DNA of 37,827 bases from Saprospiraceae bacterium (lineage in GTDB: Bacteria; Bacteroidota; Bacteroidia; Chitinophagales; Saprospiraceae): contig JAHDCJ010000023.1 in the NCBI GenBank assembly GCA_020629935.1, positions 1-37,827 of the forward strand. Reading direction: 5' to 3'. The notes beneath the pieces are model-generated. The model was not told the origin of the DNA, searched no databases, and was given only the letters and a program-made list of their open reading frames with translations. Of this stretch, positions 1 to 8,627 are shown in pieces (position 1 is the first letter of the stretch; each line of letters opens with the position of its first letter). The position numbers and the translations under genes are program-made.

Positions 1-8
1 GGCGCAAG

Positions 9-40
9 TCTTGATTTTTTTGCTTCGTTTTTCATCAAGG
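9..40. other. Short inverted repeat at the left edge
   Basis: CTTGAT (10-15) and ATCAAG (34-39) are inverted around an 18-nt T-rich loop. The plus strand is also open from base 1 to a TGA at 46-48, which could be the last 15 codons of a gene entering from the left. One alternative frame stays open to a TAA at 56-58, so the coding reading is not secure. It resembles a short intergenic hairpin repeat I recall seeing in Bacteroidota genomes. No second copy was noticed in this window. Confidence 0.25.
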
Positions 41-82
41 AAAAATGAAGAAACTTAAAACTTAAATCTTATAACAAAAGCC

Positions 83-2164
83 CTATCTCTCCAAATTCAA
101 AAGATAAAATTTCCCCTGAAAACGCACATTCGCCTTGCCATCAAGAATATGTATCACTTTGTCTAAAACGGGAGGAACAATCTCTTGACCTATATCATTA
201 GTGATGCCAAACTTTTTGTCTTTTTCTGTAAGGTAATACCCATTGAAAATATGGGAAGGATGATTAATGAAAAAAGGGCCATTGAATGTTTGGCTACTCG
301 TTTCATATCTCATAAACCCATGTATGACATCAATGACTGATAAACCTTTGCTGTGGTGCAGCATCTTTCGAGTAAAAGGAGGAGCAGTTATTATCTCCCC
401 TTCATCGTTTAGAAATTCTCTCGTTTTAGGATCAATAGAAATGGATTGATTTTTCAAAATAAAATCTTTAGGAAAGAGATCATTCGTTGTTTTTCGATAA
501 CGTGGAATCGCTTTAAGATATGCGCTTTCATCAAAATCACCAAGATAGGTTTCTCCTTGTTTATTAATAAGCATTTCGGGTTGATTGCCATGTGGTCTTA
601 CTTTGGCTACTCCGTTGATGAATGGCCCAACACTATCGAATGATTTTGAAAATAATAGTTTTCCTGATTGATCAATATATTGAAATCCAGATTTAAATCC
701 ACCAGGTTTGGGAACAGGGCGCATCACTAATTCTTCGTCGGGCGAATTAGGAATGACGGGGTTGGATTTTGTGAGTGACTCTAAATAAATAGAGATTATT
801 CCGTCTGTATAAAAGGTAACACTACGTAGTTTTAAAGAAGGCGGAATAAGGCTTTTCCCATTGAGGTCAAATAGCTGTAATTGTTCGTTTCCTTTAACAT
901 AAATTAATCCTTGTTCAGTAATGTGTATTTTGTATTTTCCATAAGGAATAATTTCTTTACCCTGAAGATCAATGACAGCTTCTTGGTTTTCTTTTCTAAC
1001 GCGCATTATTTTTTGTGACGTTTTCCAAGTAGAGATATATTTATATTGTGGCGTGATTTTGTAGTTGAGATTTTTATCTACAAAACCAAAAAGATATTGT
1101 TTTCTTCTAGGAAGTATTTGTCCATAGGCTTGGTCTGCATAGTTCTTATAAAAATCATCTGGTGCCCATAACTGTCCATCTTTCAAAAAGACTTGCCCTT
1201 GAGAGCCTCCAATGTAAATGACTTTTTTAAGTTCATACGCATCAATTAATTCATTATATCCTCCATATTCATACGATTCCACAAGATCAAAATTTTTATC
1301 ATAAACACCTATGGTATGACTGTCATCTTGTAAAGGTTGTTGTTTAAAATAAATTTGATCACCATACACTTGAGGAATATAGCAGAAATAATCTTTACTC
1401 AAAAGTTTCCCCTTTTGATCAATAATTTGAAACCCCAAATCTTTATGATTGTTGATCGAATAAATGCCTTCTTTGATATGCTTAAGTTCAAAACCAAATG
1501 TTTTCCAAAGTACTTCGCCTTTAAGATTCATTAATCCTACTTCATCTCCTACTCGAAAAGCAACGTTGTTTTGATAAACATCTTGCGGAGAAACAAATAT
1601 GTCTTCTTCAGAAAAGTCGAGTAATACTTCTCCTTTGAAATTCATAACGCCTCGTTTTTTATTCTTTTTGTACGTAAAAATAAAAGGATCAGAAGCCACC
1701 CAACGACTAACTAAAGCAAAATCTGGAACTTGACAAACTTGATTTCCCTTACGATCAAAAATGATAATCTGATCTTCAAAAGTCTTGGCTATGATATAAG
1801 GGATATGGATCGCGGTGGTAATTTCTTTATAATCACAAGGAATCACAAATTCGAATGCTTCGTTAATGAAACCTTTGCGGTTTTCGTTTTTTCTTACCCC
1901 ATTTACAAAACCCTTGAATGTGTATGTTACCATTCCATTTTTATTGACAAACATATTTTCATAATCTTCGCCTTCATAGGTTTTGACTAAAGTAAGCGAG
2001 GCATCATAAAATTTCATAGCTTGATCATCTACAAAATAGCCCGACTTTTGAAAAGGTTTGGCATTCTTTACTTCCTTGTCATGCAGAATGAGCTGCTCAA
2101 AAGGAAGATCTTGTGCTTGAAGAATAGAAAAACAAAAGATTAATAAAAATAAAAATTTATGCAT
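83..2164 (-). CDS. Secreted WG-repeat protein
   Basis: This is a 693-residue protein with an N-terminal signal peptide (about residues 1-18, hydrophobic, ending LQAQ). The rest is a chain of degenerate WG-type (KWG) repeats. Recurrent units have the form GxxNxxGExxxxxxxxxI, for example GVMNFKGEVLLDF, GLMNLKGEVLWKT, FGFVDKNLNYKITPQYK, QYIDQSGKLLF and FGITNDIGQEIVPP. WG-repeat proteins form beta-rich scaffolds of largely unknown function and are common in the Bacteroidota cell envelope. No catalytic motif is visible. It is monocistronic, with 105 bp between it and the next minus-strand gene upstream. A weak -7-like TATCTTTA lies at 2191-2198 on the minus strand. The family call is firm; the role is unknown. 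Confidence 0.8.
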   Translation of the reverse strand: MHKFLFLLIFCFSILQAQDLPFEQLILHDKEVKNAKPFQKSGYFVDDQAMKFYDASLTLVKTYEGEDYENMFVNKNGMVTYTFKGFVNGVRKNENRKGFINEAFEFVIPCDYKEITTAIHIPYIIAKTFEDQIIIFDRKGNQVCQVPDFALVSRWVASDPFIFTYKKNKKRGVMNFKGEVLLDFSEEDIFVSPQDVYQNNVAFRVGDEVGLMNLKGEVLWKTFGFELKHIKEGIYSINNHKDLGFQIIDQKGKLLSKDYFCYIPQVYGDQIYFKQQPLQDDSHTIGVYDKNFDLVESYEYGGYNELIDAYELKKVIYIGGSQGQVFLKDGQLWAPDDFYKNYADQAYGQILPRRKQYLFGFVDKNLNYKITPQYKYISTWKTSQKIMRVRKENQEAVIDLQGKEIIPYGKYKIHITEQGLIYVKGNEQLQLFDLNGKSLIPPSLKLRSVTFYTDGIISIYLESLTKSNPVIPNSPDEELVMRPVPKPGGFKSGFQYIDQSGKLLFSKSFDSVGPFINGVAKVRPHGNQPEMLINKQGETYLGDFDESAYLKAIPRYRKTTNDLFPKDFILKNQSISIDPKTREFLNDEGEIITAPPFTRKMLHHSKGLSVIDVIHGFMRYETSSQTFNGPFFINHPSHIFNGYYLTEKDKKFGITNDIGQEIVPPVLDKVIHILDGKANVRFQGKFYLLNLER

Positions 2165-2269
2165 GATTTATATTTTACAATTTTGATGTCTAAAGATAAG
2201 GTTTATAGTATATAATCTTTATTTCTTAAAAAAGCAATTCGTAATCAATAGTTAATAACTCTAAATAGA

Positions 2270-2602
2270 TTAGAGCGATTTTTTGAGTTCTAATTGAAAA
2301 AATAAAATACTTATGGCTAGAAAGGCATATAGGGTAGGTAAATAACTTTCTATGCCATTGGGAATATAAAAATCAGAATGACTAAACAAAGGAAGAATAA
2401 AAAAGCCCCCCATAATTAAGAGCAATAGTATAGAAATCCTTGTTCCCCAAAGACTCCATTTTTTATATTTTTGGATTAACTTGGCATGATCTTTTTCCTT
2501 GCCTACTTGAAGCATAATTTGATCTTCTAAATCAGAAGAATAATTGACTTCGGAATCTATCCCTTCAAATATATTTTTTATTAAGTCGTCTTGATTTTTC
2601 AT
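2270..2602 (-). CDS. Small two-helix membrane protein, possible anti-sigma partner
   Basis: This 110-residue protein has a hydrophilic N-terminus (about 1-50, acidic then basic) and two hydrophobic segments (about 53-72 and 88-103). It is the last gene of a three-gene minus-strand operon and starts 8 bp after the sigma-factor gene ends. A cytoplasmic head followed by membrane helices, encoded directly after an ECF sigma factor, is the usual layout of a membrane anti-sigma factor. No zinc-binding HxxxCxxC motif of the ZAS type is present. The anti-sigma role therefore rests on position and topology only. The stop codon lies inside a weak 6-bp inverted repeat (2259-2275). Confidence 0.6.
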   Translation of the reverse strand: MKNQDDLIKNIFEGIDSEVNYSSDLEDQIMLQVGKEKDHAKLIQKYKKWSLWGTRISILLLLIMGGFFILPLFSHSDFYIPNGIESYLPTLYAFLAISILFFQLELKKSL

Positions 2603-2610
2603 AAGGTATA

Positions 2611-3159
2611 TTATTCTTTGGTATAAAAAGGAATGAAATTTTTTCTTGCTCTATGTAATAACACTTTCACATTGGAAAGACTAAATCCCGTAATTTCTAC
2701 AATTTCATTTAATGCCAATTCATGAAGATAATGTAATTTTAATACTAAGGCTTCTTTGGGTTTCATCAGCGTCAGTGCCTTGTTTATTTTTTCTTTTTTT
2801 TCAGAAAAAGCAATTTGATCTATGGCTAAATTAGTTGTCGTTGAATCAGGGATTTGGGCTAAACTATGTTCAAAAATTTTAGCCTTCTTTTTATTCTTGT
2901 TCAAAAATTTTAAAGATTCATTGACTACAATCTTATAGAACCAACTACTCCACTTGGCTTCTCTTTTAAAACTTCGTAAACTTCGAAAGGCTTGGATAAA
3001 AGCATTTTGAACTACGTCTTCGGTATGATGCTTATCTTTTAAAATCGATAGGGCAATAGAATAGGCCATCTGTTGATATTCTTTAATGAAATATCGAAAA
3101 GCCTCCTTGTCTCCTCCAAGGACTTTGTCTAGGTAAAATATGTCGAGTTGATCGTTCAC
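2611..3159 (-). CDS. ECF-family RNA polymerase sigma factor
   Basis: This 182-residue protein has sigma region 2 in its N-terminal half (about 10-95), including the stretch HTEDVVQNAFIQAF and the W-rich WSSWFYKIVVNE segment. Sigma region 4 is at about 125-178, with the helix-turn-helix around LALNEIVEITGFSLSNVKVLLHRAR. No anti-sigma or extra C-terminal domain is fused. The start is GTG (3157-3159), placed directly after the TAA of the upstream DUF6249 gene, which suggests translational coupling. A small membrane protein follows and may be its regulator. The family call is secure; the regulon cannot be read from the sequence. Confidence 0.93.
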   Translation of the reverse strand: MNDQLDIFYLDKVLGGDKEAFRYFIKEYQQMAYSIALSILKDKHHTEDVVQNAFIQAFRSLRSFKREAKWSSWFYKIVVNESLKFLNKNKKKAKIFEHSLAQIPDSTTTNLAIDQIAFSEKKEKINKALTLMKPKEALVLKLHYLHELALNEIVEITGFSLSNVKVLLHRARKNFIPFYTKE

Positions 3160-3477
3160 TTATTTTTTTCGACTATCCAAAAAGGAAATTAAAATGAGTG
3201 ATAATCCGCCTGATAATAATAAAGAACCAGGAATGGTTACATGATCTGGTAAAGCTAAGGCTTGTGCTAAAACATAGGATATAAATAAACCCAAAGCTAA
3301 AGAAGAAAGAAAAATTCCAAAGTGTAATGTAGATCGTTGGAAAGCTTTTGGATCGTGTTCATCCATGCCATGCTCTATACGAGTCATTCGTTCAATATGA
3401 CGACTTCTAATGAGATAAAACATGGTGAATCCGCTAACTAGAATTAAGGCCAGTAATACAATAGACGCTTGATGCAT
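3160..3477 (-). CDS. DUF6249-type membrane protein
   Basis: This 105-residue protein has three hydrophobic segments (about 4-22, 52-72 and 80-98). A charged loop after the first carries the pattern RxxERMTRIEHGMDEHDP, which resembles DUF6249 proteins of Bacteroidota (RERMxLIEKG). These commonly lie beside ECF sigma genes. It is the first gene of a three-gene operon and its TAA abuts the sigma-factor GTG. Function is unknown; a role in signalling to the sigma factor is plausible only from position. Confidence 0.75.
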   Translation of the reverse strand: MHQASIVLLALILVSGFTMFYLIRSRHIERMTRIEHGMDEHDPKAFQRSTLHFGIFLSSLALGLFISYVLAQALALPDHVTIPGSLLLSGGLSLILISFLDSRKK

Positions 3478-3496
3478 AATTAATGATTTATGTTTG

Positions 3497-3520
3497 TTTC
3501 CTTGGTTAGATACAAGGAAA
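3497..3520. promoter_or_regulatory. 8-bp inverted repeat ahead of the sigma operon
   Basis: TTTCCTTG (3497-3504) and CAAGGAAA (3513-3520) are perfect inverted repeats around an 8-nt loop. They lie 20-43 bp upstream of the DUF6249 start, so they could be a leader hairpin or an operator for the DUF6249-sigma operon. No T-run follows on either strand, so it is not a terminator. Confidence 0.4.
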
Positions 3521-3651
3521 GAGAATAAGGTTACAATATACCAAAGTATTTTTTGTGAATTTTTTATTAATGCTTATTTGCCCAATGTTTATAAGGGATC
3601 TAGAGGAAAAATGGTTTGACTTTTTATTTTTTTTCGAAAAAATGTAACCTT

Positions 3652-3684
3652 TTGTTTTATGCGCATATCTAACCTATAAATTTG
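3652..3684 (+). promoter_or_regulatory. Bacteroidota promoter for the serine-hydrolase lipoprotein
   Basis: TTG at 3652-3654 and TAAATTTG at 3677-3684 match the -33 and TAnnTTTG -7 elements, with a 22-bp spacer (slightly long). Predicted transcription starts near 3690, about 16 nt before the ATG at 3706. The box overlaps the alternative TTG start at 3682, which argues for the ATG. Confidence 0.6.
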
Positions 3685-3705
3685 TTAAACTTCAAATCAA
3701 TACTT

Positions 3706-5391
3706 ATGAAAAATACAATCTATATTTTAGGATTTTGGGCGCTAATTATTTTAATGATCGCTTGTCAATCAGAAGAAGAAACCCTGAATTATCTTGATGG
3801 CTATAAAGGAAAGGTAGAAAGCAATAATCCCGCTCATCTTTCAAAGGCAGGAAAGATCTTATTTCAAAATGAATATGTCTATGCTGAAGATTACGAATAT
3901 GAAAATTATATTGATGCAATGGATTTATCCATTAGTGGAGAATCAACCACCGATTTATATTTTCGCGCTTTTCAAGAAAAGAGTCTGACGAATTATTTAG
4001 AAGACTTAGCTCCTGAAATGGGAGTTGACGAATTACTACAAAATGGGAATTATCAATTTTCATTTTATGTAGATGACCAATTAATTTATACGGAAGATTT
4101 AAATGCAGGAGCGGGCGTTCCTTTTGATAAAAATAGTGGATTGGTATTATGCAAACCATTACTTACCGTTGAAGGAAGAGACTCTTGGGGCTGCTTTTTA
4201 TGGAAGCGATTTATGTTGAGAAATGGAGGTAAAAAAGCCTTGACCTCTGGTAAGCATGAGTTAAAGATAGAGCTACGTGCATATCTAAATGATACAAAGA
4301 AAAAAGTAAGTGAAATTATTGCAGCGGGAAGTATTCAATTACATATGAAAGAAAACCTAAAGCCAATTGATCCTGCTTTAGTTCAGATGCAAAATCTAGT
4401 GACACATCCTGATTTTGAGGTTAAAGAAGATGAAGTGGACCCTTTGCAAATTGTAAAGTTAAATCAAAAAATTGTTCAAGGGCAGTATAAAGACGTAACA
4501 AGTATTATCGCTTTAAAAGAAGGCGCCATTGTCTTAGAAGAATACTTCAATGATAAGCATAGAGGAACTGTGCATGATACCCGATCCGTGGGGAAATCCA
4601 TTACTAGCATGTTGGTGGGCATGGCAATTGAAGAGGGTTATCTAAAAGGAGCGAATCAATCTATAAGTGATTTTTATTCATTAAAAAAATATCCAAATTT
4701 TTCTCAAGAGAAATCCCAAATAAGCCTTCATGATTTGTTGACGATGACAAGTGCATTTGATGCTTCTGATGAAGATTCGAATGCTAAAGGCTCCGAAGAT
4801 CAAATTCAGAATTCTGAAAATTGGATGGATTATACATTAGGATTAGCCACAAAAAGTAAAACGAAAAAGTCTTGGAATTACTTTACTGGAGGAACCATGC
4901 TATTGGGAGAGATCATCAATCAATCGACGCCAAAAGGTTTAGTCGCTTTTGCAGAAGAAAAATTATTAAAGCCTTTAGCGATTAAAGATGCGAAATGGTT
5001 TTACACTCCACAAGGACTTCCTTATGGAGGAGGAGGTTTTCAAATGTCGAGTTTAGATCTTGCTAAAATTGGACAAGTCTACCAAAATGGAGGACTTTGG
5101 AAAGGGCATCGTTTACTTCCTAGCTCTTGGATTGAAAAAACGTGGACCAAACATATTGATCTGCCCGAAGATCGAAAAGGAAGTTATGGCTATTTATGGT
5201 ATTTAATGGAGGTAGAATATCAAGGCAAAATGGAAGAAGTCGCCTATGCGGCAGGTAATGGTGGAAATCTTATTGCCGTCTTTAAAAACCAACCATTGGT
5301 CATCGTCATTACGGCCACCGCATATAACACGATGGAAGGAAGTGTACAAGGCTTTGAGATTTTAGAAGAGGTGTTGCAAGCAATGAAATAA
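3706..5391 (+). CDS. Serine hydrolase (class C beta-lactamase fold) lipoprotein
   Basis: This protein is 561 residues from the ATG. An in-frame TTG at 3682 would add 8 residues but lies in the promoter. The N-terminus is a lipoprotein signal (hydrophobic stretch ending LMIAC). Residues of roughly 20-230 have no family I recognise. The C-terminal half is a beta-lactamase/penicillin-binding-like serine hydrolase: SxxK is S294-V-G-K297 and the catalytic Tyr is Y392 in NYFTGGTMLLGEI, where the usual YxN Asn is not present. A GNGG segment at 517 sits where the third (KTG/HxG) motif is expected. Such proteins are esterases, amidohydrolases or peptidases rather than true beta-lactamases. It is encoded alone. 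Fold and lipidation are confident; the substrate is unknown. Confidence 0.85.
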   Translation: MKNTIYILGFWALIILMIACQSEEETLNYLDGYKGKVESNNPAHLSKAGKILFQNEYVYAEDYEYENYIDAMDLSISGESTTDLYFRAFQEKSLTNYLEDLAPEMGVDELLQNGNYQFSFYVDDQLIYTEDLNAGAGVPFDKNSGLVLCKPLLTVEGRDSWGCFLWKRFMLRNGGKKALTSGKHELKIELRAYLNDTKKKVSEIIAAGSIQLHMKENLKPIDPALVQMQNLVTHPDFEVKEDEVDPLQIVKLNQKIVQGQYKDVTSIIALKEGAIVLEEYFNDKHRGTVHDTRSVGKSITSMLVGMAIEEGYLKGANQSISDFYSLKKYPNFSQEKSQISLHDLLTMTSAFDASDEDSNAKGSEDQIQNSENWMDYTLGLATKSKTKKSWNYFTGGTMLLGEIINQSTPKGLVAFAEEKLLKPLAIKDAKWFYTPQGLPYGGGGFQMSSLDLAKIGQVYQNGGLWKGHRLLPSSWIEKTWTKHIDLPEDRKGSYGYLWYLMEVEYQGKMEEVAYAAGNGGNLIAVFKNQPLVIVITATAYNTMEGSVQGFEILEEVLQAMK

Positions 5392-5714
5392 TTGGCACAA
5401 TAAGCAAAATGAATTGGCTTGAAAAGCGAGCAGAGATCACTTGATATAGAATCGAATAAAGGTTAGATAATTTGTTTTACCATTTATTTTATGAATGATA
5501 AAAAATAAAACCCCAAAAATTCAGAATTTTACCAATTACAAAGTCTTTGCATATGAACAAATTCATTAAATAATAGGGTATAAAACGCTGAATTTTAAGA
5601 TTTAGGTGAATTTTTAATGGGAAATATTGATATTGACCTTAATTTTTGAGATATTGCAAATGAATTGGGCCAAACTAAGAAAAATAGGGAGGTCTGTAAA
5701 ATTAATTTATATAA
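5392..5714. other. Gene-free AT-rich stretch before the zapA operon
   Basis: This is the only stretch above 300 bp without a gene. It holds no convincing ORF, tRNA or strong terminator. Two structures are visible: AAAATT-CAG-AATTTT (5516-5530), a palindrome with a 3-nt loop, and a 9-bp inverted repeat AAAATTCAG (5516-5524) with CTGAATTTT (5588-5596), 63 bp apart. The promoter of the downstream operon should be here, but no clear TAnnTTTG box with a matching -33 was found. Confidence 0.6.
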
Positions 5715-6011
5715 ATGAGTGACGTTTCCGACAAATTAATGCTCGTTCGAGAAAAAGTTCAACAGTTGATTGAAGAAAATCAACGATTGAAACGCGAACA
5801 GGTTAATTTATTGGAGCTAAACAAACAATTACACACTAGACTGATTAAGCAGGAAGATGCTCAACTTAGTTTAGATACAGAAATGCAGGTTGCCCAGAAT
5901 AGCAGTGCACAAAACACACTGTTTGAGGGAAGTAATAAACAAATAATAAGGCAAATTGATAAGTACACGAAGCAAATTGATGCGTGTATTGATTGGTTGC
6001 AAAACGCTTAA
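5715..6011 (+). CDS. Small coiled-coil protein, ZapB-like by position
   Basis: This 98-residue soluble protein is rich in Leu, Glu, Gln and Lys. A heptad-like coiled coil spans about 5-52 (LMLVREKVQQLIEENQRLK and following) and a second amphipathic helix spans about 73-97. It lies 6 bp upstream of zapA, where Bacteroidota usually carry a short coiled-coil gene thought to act in cell division, analogous to ZapB in gammaproteobacteria. Sequence similarity to ZapB cannot be judged from coiled coils alone, so no symbol is given. Confidence 0.7.
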   Translation: MSDVSDKLMLVREKVQQLIEENQRLKREQVNLLELNKQLHTRLIKQEDAQLSLDTEMQVAQNSSAQNTLFEGSNKQIIRQIDKYTKQIDACIDWLQNA

Positions 6012-6017
6012 GCTTTA

Positions 6018-6311
6018 ATGGATTCAAAAGAGTCAGAAAATATAACCGTATTAATCGCAGGTAGACCTTATCCGCTTAAAATAAAGCTGAGCGATGAGCC
6101 AGTAATCCGGAAAATTGTGAAACGTATTAACGAAAAAATTAACAATTTTCAACTTACATATACGCAAAAAGATAAACAAGATTGTCTAGCGATGGCCTTG
6201 CTTACTTACGCCGTAGATTTGCATAAGGCAGGTCAGAAAAAAGAAGAAACCCAAATCGTAAACGAATTGGATGAACTCGATAAGTTGCTTACCAATGCGC
6301 TAAAAATTTAA
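6018..6311 (+). CDS. zapA: Cell division protein ZapA
   Basis: This 97-residue protein has the ZapA layout. The N-terminal beta segment is ITVLIAGRPYPLKI, then a conserved VIRKIVKRINEKI helix, an ALLTYAVDLHKA helix, and a C-terminal coiled coil (about 70-97). ZapA binds FtsZ in the cytoplasm and cross-links protofilaments at the division ring. It sits between the coiled-coil gene (6 bp upstream) and rny (80 bp downstream), the usual Bacteroidota order. Confidence 0.9.
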   Translation: MDSKESENITVLIAGRPYPLKIKLSDEPVIRKIVKRINEKINNFQLTYTQKDKQDCLAMALLTYAVDLHKAGQKKEETQIVNELDELDKLLTNALKI

Positions 6312-6324
6312 ATGTTTATACCTC

Positions 6325-6343
6325 AACTTCTATCATAGAAGTT
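6325..6343 (+). ncRNA. Hairpin in the zapA-rny gap; possible 6S-like RNA remnant
   Basis: AACTTCTA (6325-6332) and TAGAAGTT (6336-6343) form a perfect 8-bp stem with a 3-nt loop. No long T-run follows, so it is a poor terminator. The zapA-rny gap is where I recall 6S-type RNA being annotated in some Flavobacteria, but at 80 bp this gap is short for a full 6S RNA. Only the hairpin is certain; the ncRNA reading is speculative. Confidence 0.2.
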
Positions 6344-6391
6344 ACATTTCTACATTGTTGTTTTTCTCGTCGCTATAAACCTTAATGTGTT

Positions 6392-8080
6392 ATGGAATAT
6401 GCAATTGCAGCCGTACTTGCAGTAGTAGGGCTAGTTGTTGGCTTTTTTGGTGGTGCTACCAAAACCAAAGCCAACCTTAGAAATTATGATGAAGAAGGAG
6501 ATAAGATTTTAGTAGAAGCGAAGCGAGGGGGAGACCGAATTTTGAAAGACAGTGAAGCGCAAGCACAACGAATCAAAAAAGAAGCAGAACTCGCGCAAGA
6601 ACGAATCAAACAAAGTAAAATTTTAGAAGTCAAAGAGCGGATGTTGAAGCAACGTGAAAAATTTGACAAAGAAACCAACAAACGACGACAAGAATTAAAA
6701 GAAGAAGAACTAAAGGCGAAAGAGCGTGAATCTAATGTTAAACAAAAAGAAAATGCCTTAAACCAGAAAAAACAAAGCCTTCAACAAAAAATTGATAATT
6801 TTTCTAATAAAGAGAAAGAACATCAAAACAAGATGGAAGAAATTGAAGCCATCCGTGAAAATTTGACCTCTCAATTAGAAATTGTTTCGAAGAAAAAAGA
6901 AAACCTAGAAAAAGCAAGCCAAGAACATATTGCCGCTCTAGAAAAAGTAGCTAAACTTTCTGCAAGCGAAGCGAAAGAAGAATTGATGAAAGCAGTGAAA
7001 GATCAAGCCGAAACTCAGGCTATGGCTTTCGTGAAAGAACGCATCGATCAAGCTAAAACTACCGCTGGTAGAGAAGCAAAGAAAATCATCATCCAATCCA
7101 TCCAACGGATGGCCGCTGAGCAAACCATTGAAAATACCGTTTCTGTTTTTCCATTAACCTCTGATGATCTTAAAGGTCAAATCATTGGTCGAGAAGGTCG
7201 AAATATTCGAGCCTTAGAATCAGCTACAGGATCAGAAATCGTAGTTGATGATACGCCAGAAGCCATCATCATTTCTAGCTTTGATCCAATCCGCCGAGAA
7301 ATTTGTAGACTCTCTTTACAACGTCTAGTGGCTGATGGAAGAATCCACCCCGCACGAATTGAAGAAGTGGTGGCAAAGACAAGAAAAGAATTGGAAGAAC
7401 AAATCATGGAAATCGGAGAACGTACCGTGATTGATCTAGATATTCATGGTTTAAAACAACCGCTAGTTCGAATGGTCGGACGAATGCGTTTCCGTTCTTC
7501 TTATGGACAAAATTTATTGAAACACTCCATAGAAACAGCGAACCTTTGTGCCTTAATGTCGGCCGAATTGAAATTGCCGAAGAAAATGGCTAAACTGGCA
7601 AAACGAGCTGGACTATTACACGATATTGGAAAAGTAGCTGAAGAGGAAACAGAACTTTCTCACGCCATCTTAGGAATGAAACTTTGTGAAAAACACGGAG
7701 AATCAAAAGCCCTTTGTAATGCAGTAGGCGCACACCACGATGAAATTGATATGCAATATATCATCTCTCCTATTGTGCAAGCTTGTGATGCAATCTCTGG
7801 AGCAAGACCGGGTGCACGACGAGAAATCTTAGAAGGTTATTTACAACGTATCCAAGAACTCGAAGATATCGCCCTTTCATATGACGGCGTACAGAAAGTA
7901 TATGCCATGCAAGCGGGAAGAGAACTTCGTGTAATTGTAGAAAGTGAAAAAGTTTCGGATGAAAGAGCAGATGATCTTTCTTTCCAAATTTCACAAAAAA
8001 TTCAAGAAGAAATGCAATATCCTGGACAAATCAAAGTGACAGTGATTCGGGAAAAACGTGCGATTTCTTTTGCTAGATAA
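6392..8080 (+). CDS. rny: Ribonuclease Y
   Basis: This 562-residue protein has an N-terminal membrane anchor (about 3-20, glycine-rich). A long charged coiled coil follows (about 30-230, Lys/Glu/Gln repeats). A KH domain at about 250-320 carries GREGRN from residue 266. The HD domain has its His-Asp pair at H410-D411 in GLLHDIGKV, with an earlier LLKHSIETA helix. The length is slightly above the usual 520 or so. RNase Y is a membrane-tethered endoribonuclease that starts mRNA decay. It follows zapA by 80 bp and precedes the glutathione peroxidase gene by under 30 bp. Confidence 0.97.
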   Translation: MEYAIAAVLAVVGLVVGFFGGATKTKANLRNYDEEGDKILVEAKRGGDRILKDSEAQAQRIKKEAELAQERIKQSKILEVKERMLKQREKFDKETNKRRQELKEEELKAKERESNVKQKENALNQKKQSLQQKIDNFSNKEKEHQNKMEEIEAIRENLTSQLEIVSKKKENLEKASQEHIAALEKVAKLSASEAKEELMKAVKDQAETQAMAFVKERIDQAKTTAGREAKKIIIQSIQRMAAEQTIENTVSVFPLTSDDLKGQIIGREGRNIRALESATGSEIVVDDTPEAIIISSFDPIRREICRLSLQRLVADGRIHPARIEEVVAKTRKELEEQIMEIGERTVIDLDIHGLKQPLVRMVGRMRFRSSYGQNLLKHSIETANLCALMSAELKLPKKMAKLAKRAGLLHDIGKVAEEETELSHAILGMKLCEKHGESKALCNAVGAHHDEIDMQYIISPIVQACDAISGARPGARREILEGYLQRIQELEDIALSYDGVQKVYAMQAGRELRVIVESEKVSDERADDLSFQISQKIQEEMQYPGQIKVTVIREKRAISFAR

Positions 8081-8107
8081 TTTTATTAAAAAACTAACGT
8101 GTCAGTA

Positions 8108-8587
8108 ATGACCTCAATTTACGATTATCATATAAAAAGTATTGACGGCAAGGAAATGAATTTTGCAGATCATAAAGGCAAAAAAATCCTTATTGTAAAT
8201 GTAGCCTCCGAATGTGGCTTCACTCCGCAATATGCCCAACTGCAAGATTTATATTCTGAATTTCAAGATCAATTAACCATCATCGCTTGTCCTTGCAATG
8301 ACTTTGGAGGACAAGAACCAGGTGATCCAAATACCATTCAATCTTTTTGTGCCATAAATTATGGTGTACGTTTTCCATTGACTGAGAAAGTGCGGATTTT
8401 AGGAGAAGATCCACATCCTTTGTATCAATGGCTTACACAAAAAACAAAGAATGGAAAATTAGATGCAGAAGTAACTTGGAATTTTTGCAAATTTCTTATT
8501 GATGAAGAAGGCCAAATGATCGCGGCTTTTCCTTCTTCAGTAGATCCTTGCAGTGATGAACTAATGGATTTAATACAATCTAAATAA
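8108..8587 (+). CDS. Glutathione peroxidase family thiol peroxidase
   Basis: This protein is 159 residues from the ATG at 8108; a GTG at 8099 would add three residues. The catalytic tetrad is complete: peroxidatic C36 in NVASECGFTPQY, Q69 in FGGQEPG, and W124-N125 in VTWNF. C81 (SFCAINYG) is placed like the resolving Cys of thioredoxin-dependent GPx enzymes. It therefore probably uses thioredoxin rather than glutathione to reduce hydroperoxides. The usual PCNQFG motif reads PCNDFG, a change that does not touch the tetrad. No signal peptide is seen, so it is cytoplasmic. Confidence 0.93.
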   Translation: MTSIYDYHIKSIDGKEMNFADHKGKKILIVNVASECGFTPQYAQLQDLYSEFQDQLTIIACPCNDFGGQEPGDPNTIQSFCAINYGVRFPLTEKVRILGEDPHPLYQWLTQKTKNGKLDAEVTWNFCKFLIDEEGQMIAAFPSSVDPCSDELMDLIQSK

Positions 8588-8627
8588 TCGAAAAAGGAGT
8601 TGTTACTGATCAAATGATAACGATACC

